Shown: one piece after another, positions 27,343 through 34,599 of the stretch
How the letters are laid out: every line of letters starts with the position of its first letter
Numbering within the stretch: position 1 is the first letter of the stretch
Source of the DNA: PVC group bacterium
GTDB lineage: Bacteria; Verrucomicrobiota; Kiritimatiellia; CAIKKV01; CAITUY01
DNA length: 64,000 nt
Assembly (NCBI GenBank): GCA_945870225.1
Contig: CAMBRF010000005.1
Span: 62,001-126,000, forward strand
Direction of reading: 5' to 3'
Position numbers and translations under genes: made by a program
The notes under the pieces: generated by a model
Told to the model about the DNA's origin: nothing
The model's database searches: none
The model's input: the letters and a program-made list of their open reading frames with translations, nothing else

Positions 27343-28017
27343 ATGTCCCGCGACCTCACTAGACAGGGCGGACCGACGGGCATGACCCTGATTGAAATTC
27401 TCGTCGCGATTTCCATATCCACTATCATTGTGGGCGTTGCCCTCTCGGCCTACCTGACCCTCTCGGCCTCTCTGCGACGCCAGGCCGACACCCGTCTCGA
27501 TGACGCCCTCACCGCGCTGGACAACCTGCGTCACGATCTCGTCTCGTGCTCACAGGTCACGTTCAGCAACACCCCCGCGTTTGAAGTCCGGACAACCGGT
27601 AATACCGATGAGACCCCTGCACTCTCAACACTGGCCTTCTGCAGCGGGAACCTGCCGACGAAAGCCAATGATTTTTCCCGCATGGACGTGCAACGCATCC
27701 GCTACACGCTGCAACCTGACACCGATCCCGGTGGCGCTCAAACCCTCATGAGGGAAGCTCTCACCCTCTGGGGATCCGAAGCCCTCGCCGCGCCCCTGTC
27801 CAATGCCGTCTTGAAAAACGTCAGCCGCTTCGAAATGCAGGTGCTGGAGGGATCTGGATGGACCAACCAGTGGACGTCGCGCCTGAATCGCCCGTTCCCC
27901 CGCGCGGCGCGGGTCCGGCTGGACTGGAAATCAGCTCGCACCACGGAGACCGCGTCGATTGTAATTTTCATCCCGGCCGGAAACACCCTGTCGCCGCAGG
28001 CGAAAGCCGCCCCTTGA
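27343..28017 (+). CDS. Pseudopilin / prepilin-like protein (GspJ-like)
   Basis: The N-terminus has a type III prepilin peptidase site, GPTGM|TLIEILVA, with Glu at position +5 and a following hydrophobic helix (ISISTIIVGVALSAYLTLSA). The C-terminal 180 residues form a beta-rich globular domain with GspJ-like size. It probably sits at the tip of a pseudopilus or minor pilus. ATG at 27343 is likely; TTG at 27334 is in frame. The stop codon directly abuts the stop codon of the convergent PP-loop gene with no spacer. Confidence 0.82.
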   Translation: MSRDLTRQGGPTGMTLIEILVAISISTIIVGVALSAYLTLSASLRRQADTRLDDALTALDNLRHDLVSCSQVTFSNTPAFEVRTTGNTDETPALSTLAFCSGNLPTKANDFSRMDVQRIRYTLQPDTDPGGAQTLMREALTLWGSEALAAPLSNAVLKNVSRFEMQVLEGSGWTNQWTSRLNRPFPRAARVRLDWKSARTTETASIVIFIPAGNTLSPQAKAAP

Positions 28018-29016
28018 TCACTTGATCCGCAACCGTTCGACTTCCATCTCATCGGCCCGCGTCACCCTCAGATGCCCCGCTCCGGAGGCGGACCGGATGG
28101 ACACATCCACCTCCTGCCCCGGCATGGCGTCACTGTATCGGGCACAGAGCGTGGCCGCCAGATGAAGATCAGCCTCGCTGGGCTTCCCCGTCACCAGCGC
28201 CGATGGCCCGGGAATACTCTCAAACCTGAACAGAACATCCTCCGGCTGCGCCAACGCCTCAATCGCCCCGTTATCCGCCGCATCCCGTCCGATCACCACC
28301 TTGACGGCGGAATTCAGACGGAATTGACGGCCCACCCGCAGCAGTTGAATCGCGTGAAGATCGCGGAGTTGCTTGTGGGCACGTAAGTCCCGCAATCGCG
28401 CCGCATAATTCGGCTCGGTCAAGCGACAGCCACCGGCCGCCTTGGGATAATCCGTGATGCCATACTCCTCGGCCAACCGGGTTTGAGGCTTACGACTCCG
28501 CCCGTTGAGATCGAGCAAGCGGCCCCGATCCACCCAGCCCCGCCGCTCCGGCTCGGTTTCAGGAAGCAGCTTGGCGCTGAGCGGGCGCAGGATCCAATCC
28601 TTGTAACCCGACTCGGAAGCCACCACCGCCAGATTGCGGCGCGTCTGGGACATCGGCCGCTGGTTCAAGACCTCGCCGGTGGCCACCAGATGGAACCCCT
28701 CACGCTCCATCCTCTGTCCGGCATATCTCAACATGGCCGTGTGGCAGTCAATACAGGGATTGATACATGACCCAAACCCGTGGCGCGGATGCTCAATGAT
28801 CCCCAACAACGTCTCCGTGTAGTCCTCAACAATGAGCGGAACATTCAACTGCGCCGCCGCCTCGCGGCCCCGATCCGCGCTGAAAAAAGGAGTCTCAAAG
28901 GTGATGCCCGTCACCTGAACCCCCTGAGCCTTTAAAAGGATCGCCGCCAGACGGCTGTCCAATCCGCCTGACAACAACACCAGTGCGGCAATCGGTTTTC
29001 CGTTATGTTCCACCAT
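28018..29016 (-). CDS. PP-loop ATPase, tRNA-thiolation-like (MnmA/ThiI-related) with C-terminal RNA-binding-like domain
   Basis: The 332-residue protein carries the PP-loop SGGLDSRLAAILL that adenylates a substrate carbonyl. A cysteine cluster CINPCIDCHTAML follows, as in enzymes that move sulfur onto tRNA, and further on VATGEVLNQRPMSQ. The C-terminal third (QFRLNSAVKVVIGRDAADN and onward) resembles the NFACT-R/DUF814 RNA-binding module often fused to these proteins. A tRNA 2-thiouridine or 4-thiouridine role is inferred. ATG at 29016 was chosen with GGGAGAGG upstream; in-frame codons run to 29085. Confidence 0.75.
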   Translation of the reverse strand: MVEHNGKPIAALVLLSGGLDSRLAAILLKAQGVQVTGITFETPFFSADRGREAAAQLNVPLIVEDYTETLLGIIEHPRHGFGSCINPCIDCHTAMLRYAGQRMEREGFHLVATGEVLNQRPMSQTRRNLAVVASESGYKDWILRPLSAKLLPETEPERRGWVDRGRLLDLNGRSRKPQTRLAEEYGITDYPKAAGGCRLTEPNYAARLRDLRAHKQLRDLHAIQLLRVGRQFRLNSAVKVVIGRDAADNGAIEALAQPEDVLFRFESIPGPSALVTGKPSEADLHLAATLCARYSDAMPGQEVDVSIRSASGAGHLRVTRADEMEVERLRIK

Positions 29017-29353
29017 GTCCCGGGCCTCTCCCGTGTTCCGTCGTTTTTCGACCGCCCCATAAAGGACGCTCGGCGATATGACCATGCAGGCGCCTCCGTG
29101 TCAACGCCACAACAGGATGAGGCTTTACAGAATGAGGCTGTTCGACTACAGGTTCTTACATGAACCGGCCTAACAAAAAAGCGTTTTTGGTCATTCCCAT
29201 CCTTCTGGTCCTCGCGGGCGGGATATCCCTCCACCTCGGCCGCGCGAAATTGGCCTGTTCTGCATGATCCTGGCTGGCCGCCTATTCCGCCGCCGGATGT
29301 ACTAAAAAGAGCACAGGGCCATTCATTATTCAGATGGAACCTGCACGGGGCTT
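29017..29353. other. Gap of about 340 bases between the PP-loop gene and the 4-TM protein gene
   Basis: The stretch lies upstream of the PP-loop gene and downstream of the 4-TM protein gene. It holds the short + strand ORF noted separately and a small direct repeat (GGATGAGGCT / GAATGAGGCT near 29116 and 29130). No convincing RNA gene or strong terminator was seen. Confidence 0.4.
29160..29267 (+). CDS. Possible 35-residue single-TM peptide
   Basis: ATG at 29160 opens a short frame with a basic start (MNRPNKKAF), a hydrophobic helix (LVIPILLVLAGGISLHL) and a short tail ending LACSA. An AGG lies 9 bases upstream. It could be a real small membrane peptide or the decayed start of a larger gene. 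There is no homology that I recognise and it is isolated on its strand. Confidence 0.25.
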   Translation: MNRPNKKAFLVIPILLVLAGGISLHLGRAKLACSA

Positions 29354-29677
29354 TTACAGGGCGAGCAGGAAAATGCCGGCAGTTATGCCAGACACGCTCA
29401 TAATCGTTCGGCCTTTGAAGTCTTCTTTCAAGAACACGACGCTATAAACATAGAACAACACGACGCAAATCCCGATGGCTGCGGGATAGACCATTCCGAT
29501 CCGACCGAGCTTTCCGAATGCGTCCAGGCTTCGATAGAGGCAATACTGGCCCAGGAACGTGACCACTGAATAGGTTAATCCCAAGGCAAAGGTCCGGCGC
29601 GTCAAGAACCGCTTCCCCTTGGCGATGATTTGAGGAAGGAAATAGAGAAGGGTCGCCGCGAACAACGACAGGATCAT
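29354..29677 (-). CDS. Small 4-TM transporter, SMR/EamA-like
   Basis: At 107 residues the protein has four predicted TM helices, the size and topology of small multidrug resistance proteins and of one EamA half (starts MILSLFAATLLYFL; GLTYSVVTFLGQYCLYRSL; GMVYPAAIGICVVLFYVYSV; SVSGITAGIFLLAL). The conserved Glu expected in helix 1 of classical EmrE is absent, so EamA-like is the better guess. The gene follows the Gfo/Idh oxidoreductase gene on the same strand by 51 bases. A metabolite exporter linked to it is possible but unproven. Confidence 0.7.
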   Translation of the reverse strand: MILSLFAATLLYFLPQIIAKGKRFLTRRTFALGLTYSVVTFLGQYCLYRSLDAFGKLGRIGMVYPAAIGICVVLFYVYSVVFLKEDFKGRTIMSVSGITAGIFLLAL

Positions 29678-29728
29678 GGCCGATTGTCTTACCGTCCAGA
29701 TGTACCTTCAGCAACGATTCCCATCGGA

Positions 29729-30982
29729 TTATTGCCCTGGCGCGTCGCCCCAATCCGGCACCTTCAGCAGTTCACCGTCCTTCAAGACTGATTCGTGTGC
29801 CATGATGCCCATGGCCATGTAACGCGCGGCCTCCCAGGCGTTGATGGTCGGCATCCGGTTTTCAACCACTGCGCTGACAAACTCATGCACGAGATAAGGG
29901 TGCGAGCCGCCATGGCCATGAGGCGTGAAATCCATGTTCTCAACTTTCTCCGCAGTCAGTGACTGATCCTGAGCCAGAATGAACGCCTTCTGAACATCCC
30001 GCGGCAGGGGATCACGCATTTCCGCCGCGGTAGGTTCTTCCACGCCATGCGCCGGGATCTGGTCGACCGTGGTATTGTACTCACGCTTGGTCCAAAGCCA
30101 TTTGCCGTTGCGCCAGGTGCCGCAGGTGCCGTAGATGCTATTGCCGCCGCTTTCCCCGGTGACCTCGCGGTATTCGCGGGCCGAGAACACCGCTCCGTTG
30201 CTCATGTGGAAAAAAGCGGTTTCATTGGAAAATCCGCCGCCGCTCATTTCAAAATAGTCATCGTAACCGGTCGGTTTGGTTCCAATGGCCGACACCTTCA
30301 ACGCATGTGCGTTCATGATCGAAACCGGTCCGACCATGGAATGCGTGGGATAATGCATCGGCCCGTAGAGGATTCCCTGGCTGAAGTATTTCTGACGCAT
30401 GATTTTAATACTCGCGATACCTGCCTGACTGGCGTCACGAGAGAGTTGCACCTTGCGCAAGCTGCATCCATGGGCCCCGCTGTAATCGTGCGAGTATTCG
30501 TCGACCGCGCTGATGAAACGTCCAAAAGCGCCTTCCTTCTGTTTCCGCCGCAGGAACATTGCCTCCGGCACATAGTAGGAGGTCTCGCCGAGCATATAAC
30601 GTTGACCGGTGGACTTCACGGTGGCGATCATCTTATCGCACCACTCCAGCATCTCGTTGCCATCGGGAAGGTAGATGATCGGCACGGCGCTGAAGACATG
30701 CTTCCCGCTTTTCATCGCCTGGATGCACTGCGGAGCGTGCAGCTGCGGCTGGGTGATGATCACCAGCGCATCAAGGTCCGACTTGCAGATTTCGTCCAGC
30801 GTGGAATACGCGTCCTTCGCCTGAAACTTGTGCTTCATAAAAGGGTCATCGGCCCACTTTTTGATGCGGTCTGGCTCCATATCGCAGAAAGCAATCCTGT
30901 CCACCATGGGATGGGCTTTGAAAAGATTCACAAAGCCCCTTCCAAACTGGCCAAGCCCTACCATGCCGATGCTGATGCCCAT
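29729..30982 (-). CDS. Gfo/Idh/MocA-family oxidoreductase
   Basis: The 417-residue protein has an N-terminal Rossmann fold (IGMVGLGQFGRGFVNLF), the family's nucleotide-edge segment ALVIITQPQLHAPQCIQAMK, and GKHVFSAVPIIY where EKP is usual. The C-terminal alpha/beta domain is long. NAD(P)-dependent oxidation or isomerisation of a sugar or polyol is likely, with the substrate unknown. The EKP lysine is replaced, so catalysis may be altered. ATG at 30982 was preferred over 30997 because GGGAGTACGGATT precedes it. It is divergent from an AraC activator, which probably controls it. Confidence 0.82.
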   Translation of the reverse strand: MGISIGMVGLGQFGRGFVNLFKAHPMVDRIAFCDMEPDRIKKWADDPFMKHKFQAKDAYSTLDEICKSDLDALVIITQPQLHAPQCIQAMKSGKHVFSAVPIIYLPDGNEMLEWCDKMIATVKSTGQRYMLGETSYYVPEAMFLRRKQKEGAFGRFISAVDEYSHDYSGAHGCSLRKVQLSRDASQAGIASIKIMRQKYFSQGILYGPMHYPTHSMVGPVSIMNAHALKVSAIGTKPTGYDDYFEMSGGGFSNETAFFHMSNGAVFSAREYREVTGESGGNSIYGTCGTWRNGKWLWTKREYNTTVDQIPAHGVEEPTAAEMRDPLPRDVQKAFILAQDQSLTAEKVENMDFTPHGHGGSHPYLVHEFVSAVVENRMPTINAWEAARYMAMGIMAHESVLKDGELLKVPDWGDAPGQ

Positions 30983-31055
30983 AATCCGTACTCCCATTGA
31001 TTTGTTGATTCTTGATCAAAACCAATCTCAACTATGTTCGAAAGATTAGATCATA

Positions 31056-31108
31056 TTGCTTATTAAGCAAATGAACAGTGTTGACATTTCCATGTCAATA
31101 ATTGACAT
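31056..31108. promoter_or_regulatory. Divergent-promoter operator candidates (two palindromes)
   Basis: TTGCTTA-T-TAAGCAA (31056-31070) is a perfect 15-base palindrome. TTGACAT-TTCC-ATGTCAA (31081-31098) is a second dyad, and a third TTGACAT follows at 31102-31108. They lie in an AT-rich 156-base region between the Gfo/Idh gene and the araC-like gene. TTGACA also matches a -35 hexamer. Operators for the AraC protein are likely but not proven. Confidence 0.5.
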
Positions 31109-31138
31109 TTTAATTACCCCGCCATTCGAAAGCGCATT

Positions 31139-31933
31139 ATGAAAATAACGGGAGTGACATTATATCTCACCACGGAAGCGGGACGGCTTTATCATTCTCA
31201 CGCCCACTATCAGCTTCATTTTGTGGTGTCCGGGTCAGGCGCCTACGAGGTCAAAGGCCGCCGACCGATTGGCATTCAAGCGGGGACCTTGTTTGTCATC
31301 CCGCCCAATCTGGCTCACCGGACATCCCTGCCATGTAATATTTCCCTGCTTGAATACCTGATTGACATGGCGATTGAAGACGAGAGCGATCCGGTTAAGA
31401 AATTGCTGGACAACGAGTTAGGCGACTTGCGGACGTTCGCCGGGATTTCAATGAACCGCAAGTTCTTCGAATCCAAGCGAGAACAGTTCAATGGCGACAA
31501 TCCCTACGAGCGTCAGGTGGCGGTGCTCGGGCTGCTCAGCTGGCTCTACAGCTTCTGCTCCCGGCATTTCGGGGCCAAATATCTGGAGACCGATGAAAGA
31601 CTAGATGAGGTGGAGCTAGCCCTGGAGATTTTGCAGAACCATGTCGAGAAAGACATGAACTTGGAGACGCTTGCCCGACAGGTTGGAATCAACCGTTTTT
31701 CGCTGGTCCGTAAATTTTCCCGCCAGGTGGGCGTTTCGCCCATGAAGTACTTCGCGCGCCTCAAGCTGGAAGGCGCCGCCAGGCTTCTGCAGGGAAGCGA
31801 GCTGAGCGTGGCCGAAGTCGCGGAGAAGCTATGTTTCTCCGATCAGTTTCACTTCAGCAAGAGGTTCAAAGCGGCTTATGCAATGAGCCCCACGCGCTAC
31901 CGTGAACATGCGCGAACATCTGGCAGCCGTTAA
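31139..31933 (+). CDS. AraC-family transcriptional regulator (cupin sensor)
   Basis: The N-terminal cupin domain carries the HxH-type motif HSHAHYQLHFVVSG and would bind a small effector, probably a sugar. The C-terminal region (about residues 165-264) has two helix-turn-helix units with the AraC signature (VAEVAEKLCFSDQFHFSKRF, then GMSPTRYR-like AMSPTRYRE). At 264 residues it has a normal size. It is divergent from the Gfo/Idh oxidoreductase and is the natural candidate to regulate it and itself. ATG at 31139 is the only sensible start. Confidence 0.92.
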   Translation: MKITGVTLYLTTEAGRLYHSHAHYQLHFVVSGSGAYEVKGRRPIGIQAGTLFVIPPNLAHRTSLPCNISLLEYLIDMAIEDESDPVKKLLDNELGDLRTFAGISMNRKFFESKREQFNGDNPYERQVAVLGLLSWLYSFCSRHFGAKYLETDERLDEVELALEILQNHVEKDMNLETLARQVGINRFSLVRKFSRQVGVSPMKYFARLKLEGAARLLQGSELSVAEVAEKLCFSDQFHFSKRFKAAYAMSPTRYREHARTSGSR

Positions 31934-31999
31934 AAGCCCGACCCATCCTGCCCCGGTCGCACTCCAGAGAAGGGCGGGCGCTATCCCGTCTTTACCTGT

Positions 32000-32188
32000 T
32001 CATCCTTCCAGCGGCATCGGATTACAGAGGTTGCCCTCGTGATCTGCCACGCGTCCGCAGTTGAAGCAGATGAACTTCGGGTCCTTGACATCGGCCTTGA
32101 TCTCATCGAAACGGCCCTGACTCGCCAGAACACACAAATGCCCCGGATGACCATGTTCGTGTTTGCAGTCTTTTTTCTTGTCGATCAT
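32000..32188 (-). CDS. Small zinc-ribbon-like protein of unknown function
   Basis: The 62-residue product is rich in Cys and His (KDCKHEHGHPGHLCVLAS, then FICFNCGRVADHEGNLC), consistent with binding Zn or Fe. The start has a strong GGAGAGGAAGG upstream. It is the last gene of the - strand run with pgl and zwf, 43 bases after pgl. I know of no function. It is one of several tiny metal-binding candidates in this island. Confidence 0.75.
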   Translation of the reverse strand: MIDKKKDCKHEHGHPGHLCVLASQGRFDEIKADVKDPKFICFNCGRVADHEGNLCNPMPLEG

Positions 32189-32231
32189 GAGAAACCTTCC
32201 TCTCCATTTTCAGCCTGACCGTCAGAGCGGT

Positions 32232-32906
32232 TCAGGCCTGCCATACCTGCACGCACGGAGCCTCCTGCACGGCCAACCCCGCCGTCACCCGTGTCGGATC
32301 CTTCAACAGGCGGTTCACGATTTCCCGCTTCCCGTCGCCGACTGCCAGAAAGATAAGCGTTTCGAAGCGCTTTAACAAGTCGGGTGTGACGGATATCCGG
32401 TCCGGCTTTTCTTTCCTGGGGATGGCGACGGCGTAAGCCCCCTTCCCCCGCATGAGATCCTTCTCGCTAAACAGTGAAGCAGTATGCCCGTCGGCCCCCA
32501 ACCCCAATAATCCCAAGGTCAACCGACCACCACTCTTGATGAATTGTTTCAGCGCCCGATCGTATTGCCCTGCCGAGGCCTTCAGCTCGCCTTCAAACTT
32601 CCCCCTGATCGTCCGCTCAGGCGGGAGATGCAGGGCATCAAGAACGGGACCGATACGACCGAAATTACTCTCCGGCGAATCCTCCGGAACAAACCGTTCG
32701 TCAGAGAAACAAACATAACCATCCTCGGAGGCCCGGCAGCGTCGGCGCATCAACTCCTGATAGGCAGGAAATGGCGTATCGCCACCGGACAGCATCACCG
32801 CATGCGGCCTTCCAAATGACCGGGCCAAATTTTGCTGAAGGACCTCAGCAACCGCCGTCGCCAAATCGTCTGCCGTCCTGAACGGCCTTAGCCTGATCGT
32901 TCCCAT
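32232..32906 (-). CDS. pgl: 6-phosphogluconolactonase
   Basis: Pgl hydrolyses 6-phosphogluconolactone, the second step of the oxidative pentose phosphate pathway. The family motifs are the SGGDTP phosphate loop (VMLSGGDTPFPAY), the segment CFSDERFVPEDSPESNFG, and LLGLGADGHTASLF, giving a full-length 224-residue enzyme. It is 42 bases downstream of zwf. The third oxidative step, gluconate-6-phosphate dehydrogenase (gnd), is not in the window. Confidence 0.93.
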   Translation of the reverse strand: MGTIRLRPFRTADDLATAVAEVLQQNLARSFGRPHAVMLSGGDTPFPAYQELMRRRCRASEDGYVCFSDERFVPEDSPESNFGRIGPVLDALHLPPERTIRGKFEGELKASAGQYDRALKQFIKSGGRLTLGLLGLGADGHTASLFSEKDLMRGKGAYAVAIPRKEKPDRISVTPDLLKRFETLIFLAVGDGKREIVNRLLKDPTRVTAGLAVQEAPCVQVWQA

Positions 32907-32948
32907 GATTCCTCCTGTGCCGCATCACGCGGCCCATACCACGCCCCG

Positions 32949-34433
32949 CTACATCATATCCGCACCGCTGAACCCCCATTTCCTGGCCAGGCCGAGGGCA
33001 TTCTCCGGACCGGAACAACTAAACGGGTACCGCATGGGCACGACCTTTTGCGTTTCAATCTCATTCAAAACCGGCGAAAACACATTCCAAGCTGCCGCCA
33101 ACTCGTCTGCGCGAATGAACAAACTGCGATCGCCCTCGATCACGTCCATCAAAAGGCATTCGTAAGCGTCCGGAATCAGGGTGTCGAAAGCCGCCTTATA
33201 GTGCAGGTCCAGCTCCGTGTGCTGCAGCGCCATATTCAAACCGGGAACCTTGTTCATGATCTTCAACTCAATCGCCTCGTCCGGCTGAATGCGGATCACC
33301 ATCTCATTCGCCTGAAGCATTCCGCTTGAAGCGGCGAAAATATCATTTTCCACGGGGCGAAAACGGATACGAACCTCGTTAACCTGACTGTCCAAGGCCT
33401 TGCCCGCCCCCAAAAAGAACGGCACCCCTTTCCAGCGGGGATTGTCAATTTCCAGCACTGCGGCCGCATAGGTGGAGGCGAGCGAATCGGACGGCACAGT
33501 CGGCTCCTCGACATAAGCCCGCTGCTTCCCCGACTCAGACGGCCCATACTGTCCAGTCGCCACATTGGCCAGCGCAAGAGGGGGAACGCACCGCAGTAGC
33601 CGGACTTTCTCATCCCGAACCGCCTGCGCATCGAATCGGGCAGGTCGTTCCATAGCGAGAAGCGCCAGAATCTGCAAGAGATGGTTTTGCATCACATCCC
33701 GGACAATTCCAAACCCGTCGAAATACCCGCCACGCTGCCCCACGCCCTGGGGCTCTTTCCAGATGATGCTCACTCTCTCGATGAACTGACGATTCCAGAT
33801 CGGCTCAAACACCAGGTTCGCAAACCTCAGCACCATAAGGTTCTGGACGATTTCCTTGCCGAGATAGTGATCAATTCGATAAGTCGACTCCTCAGTGAAC
33901 ACTTTATGCATCTCGCGGACCAACCCATCCGACGAGGCACGATCGCGGCCGAACGGTTTTTCCACCACAATGCGGGACCATTCCCGGCTTGAGCCGCAGG
34001 CTACCAGTCCTGAATTTCCAAGCGCGTTGGCGGCCTCCAGGAATATTGTCGGCGGAACCGCCATGTAAAATAGGCGATTCACAGGACCTTCGCCCTCGAC
34101 CATGCGCATGAATTGGAACAGGTCGAGAAAGGAGTCCGTTGAGGAATACTGGCCCGCCAGATAATGGCATCTCTTGAGAAATGCGGCTTCAAATTCGGCA
34201 CAGGAGACGCCCGGCACATACCGGCATGTGAGATTCTGCTCGATCTTCGTCCGAAAACCCGGCTGATCCATCGCCGATCTGGCCATGCCAAAAACCTGAA
34301 AATTGGCCGGCAGCAGCCCCTGACAGAAAAGCGCAAACAAAGCGGGGTATATTTTCCGCTGCGCGAGATCCCCGGAGGCACCCACCACCACAATACTAAG
34401 CGGCAGATCGCCACCCGGTTCAGTCTTTGGCAT
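32949..34433 (-). CDS. zwf: Glucose-6-phosphate 1-dehydrogenase
   Basis: This NADP-linked enzyme makes 6-phosphogluconolactone and NADPH. The N-terminal nucleotide motif is VVVGASGDLAQRKIYPALF. The catalytic peptide is RIDHYLGKEIVQNLMVLRF, and VVEKPFGRD is also conserved, all at the family spacing and a full-length 494 residues. ATG at 34433 was chosen with GGGAAGG upstream. The 14 bases 34420-34433 overlap the 3' end of the tiny Cys-rich gene in another frame, so zwf translation may be coupled to it. Confidence 0.95.
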   Translation of the reverse strand: MPKTEPGGDLPLSIVVVGASGDLAQRKIYPALFALFCQGLLPANFQVFGMARSAMDQPGFRTKIEQNLTCRYVPGVSCAEFEAAFLKRCHYLAGQYSSTDSFLDLFQFMRMVEGEGPVNRLFYMAVPPTIFLEAANALGNSGLVACGSSREWSRIVVEKPFGRDRASSDGLVREMHKVFTEESTYRIDHYLGKEIVQNLMVLRFANLVFEPIWNRQFIERVSIIWKEPQGVGQRGGYFDGFGIVRDVMQNHLLQILALLAMERPARFDAQAVRDEKVRLLRCVPPLALANVATGQYGPSESGKQRAYVEEPTVPSDSLASTYAAAVLEIDNPRWKGVPFFLGAGKALDSQVNEVRIRFRPVENDIFAASSGMLQANEMVIRIQPDEAIELKIMNKVPGLNMALQHTELDLHYKAAFDTLIPDAYECLLMDVIEGDRSLFIRADELAAAWNVFSPVLNEIETQKVVPMRYPFSCSGPENALGLARKWGFSGADMM

Positions 34434-34599
34434 GGGACACCTTCCCGCCTGCCCCTGCCCCCCGACATGAACTGCAGCGGGAACCTGACACGGGCTTGAC
34501 GAGCCACCCTTGACAGGCCGCGCATTTTGCATCCGAACACCATTGGCACATGTGACAGTCGGGACAAGGATGCTTCTTGTCTTTTTTGACCGCTTTCAC
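34420..34599 (-). CDS. Tiny cysteine-rich metal-binding protein coupled to dsbD and zwf
   Basis: The 59-residue product, from GTG at 34599, reads MKAVKKDKKHPCPDCHMCQW and continues with CSDAKCAACQGW and CSSC. It has eight cysteines in stacked CxxC units, typical of zinc knuckles or small Fe-S carriers. GGAGGTAAA precedes the start. The start overlaps the dsbD stop as GTGA and the stop overlaps the zwf start by 14 bases, so it is locked into this operon. Its place between a thiol reductase and an NADPH source suggests a redox or metal-handling role, which is inference. Confidence 0.7.
   Translation of the reverse strand: MKAVKKDKKHPCPDCHMCQWCSDAKCAACQGWLVKPVSGSRCSSCRGAGAGGKVSHAKD

Noticed and set aside
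30047-31000. 317-codon + strand ORF
   Set aside because: It is antisense to the Gfo/Idh/MocA gene, with low-complexity His-rich sequence.
31056-31098. Insertion-sequence terminal repeats
   Set aside because: The two palindromes are short, perfect dyads in a regulatory region with no transposase nearby.
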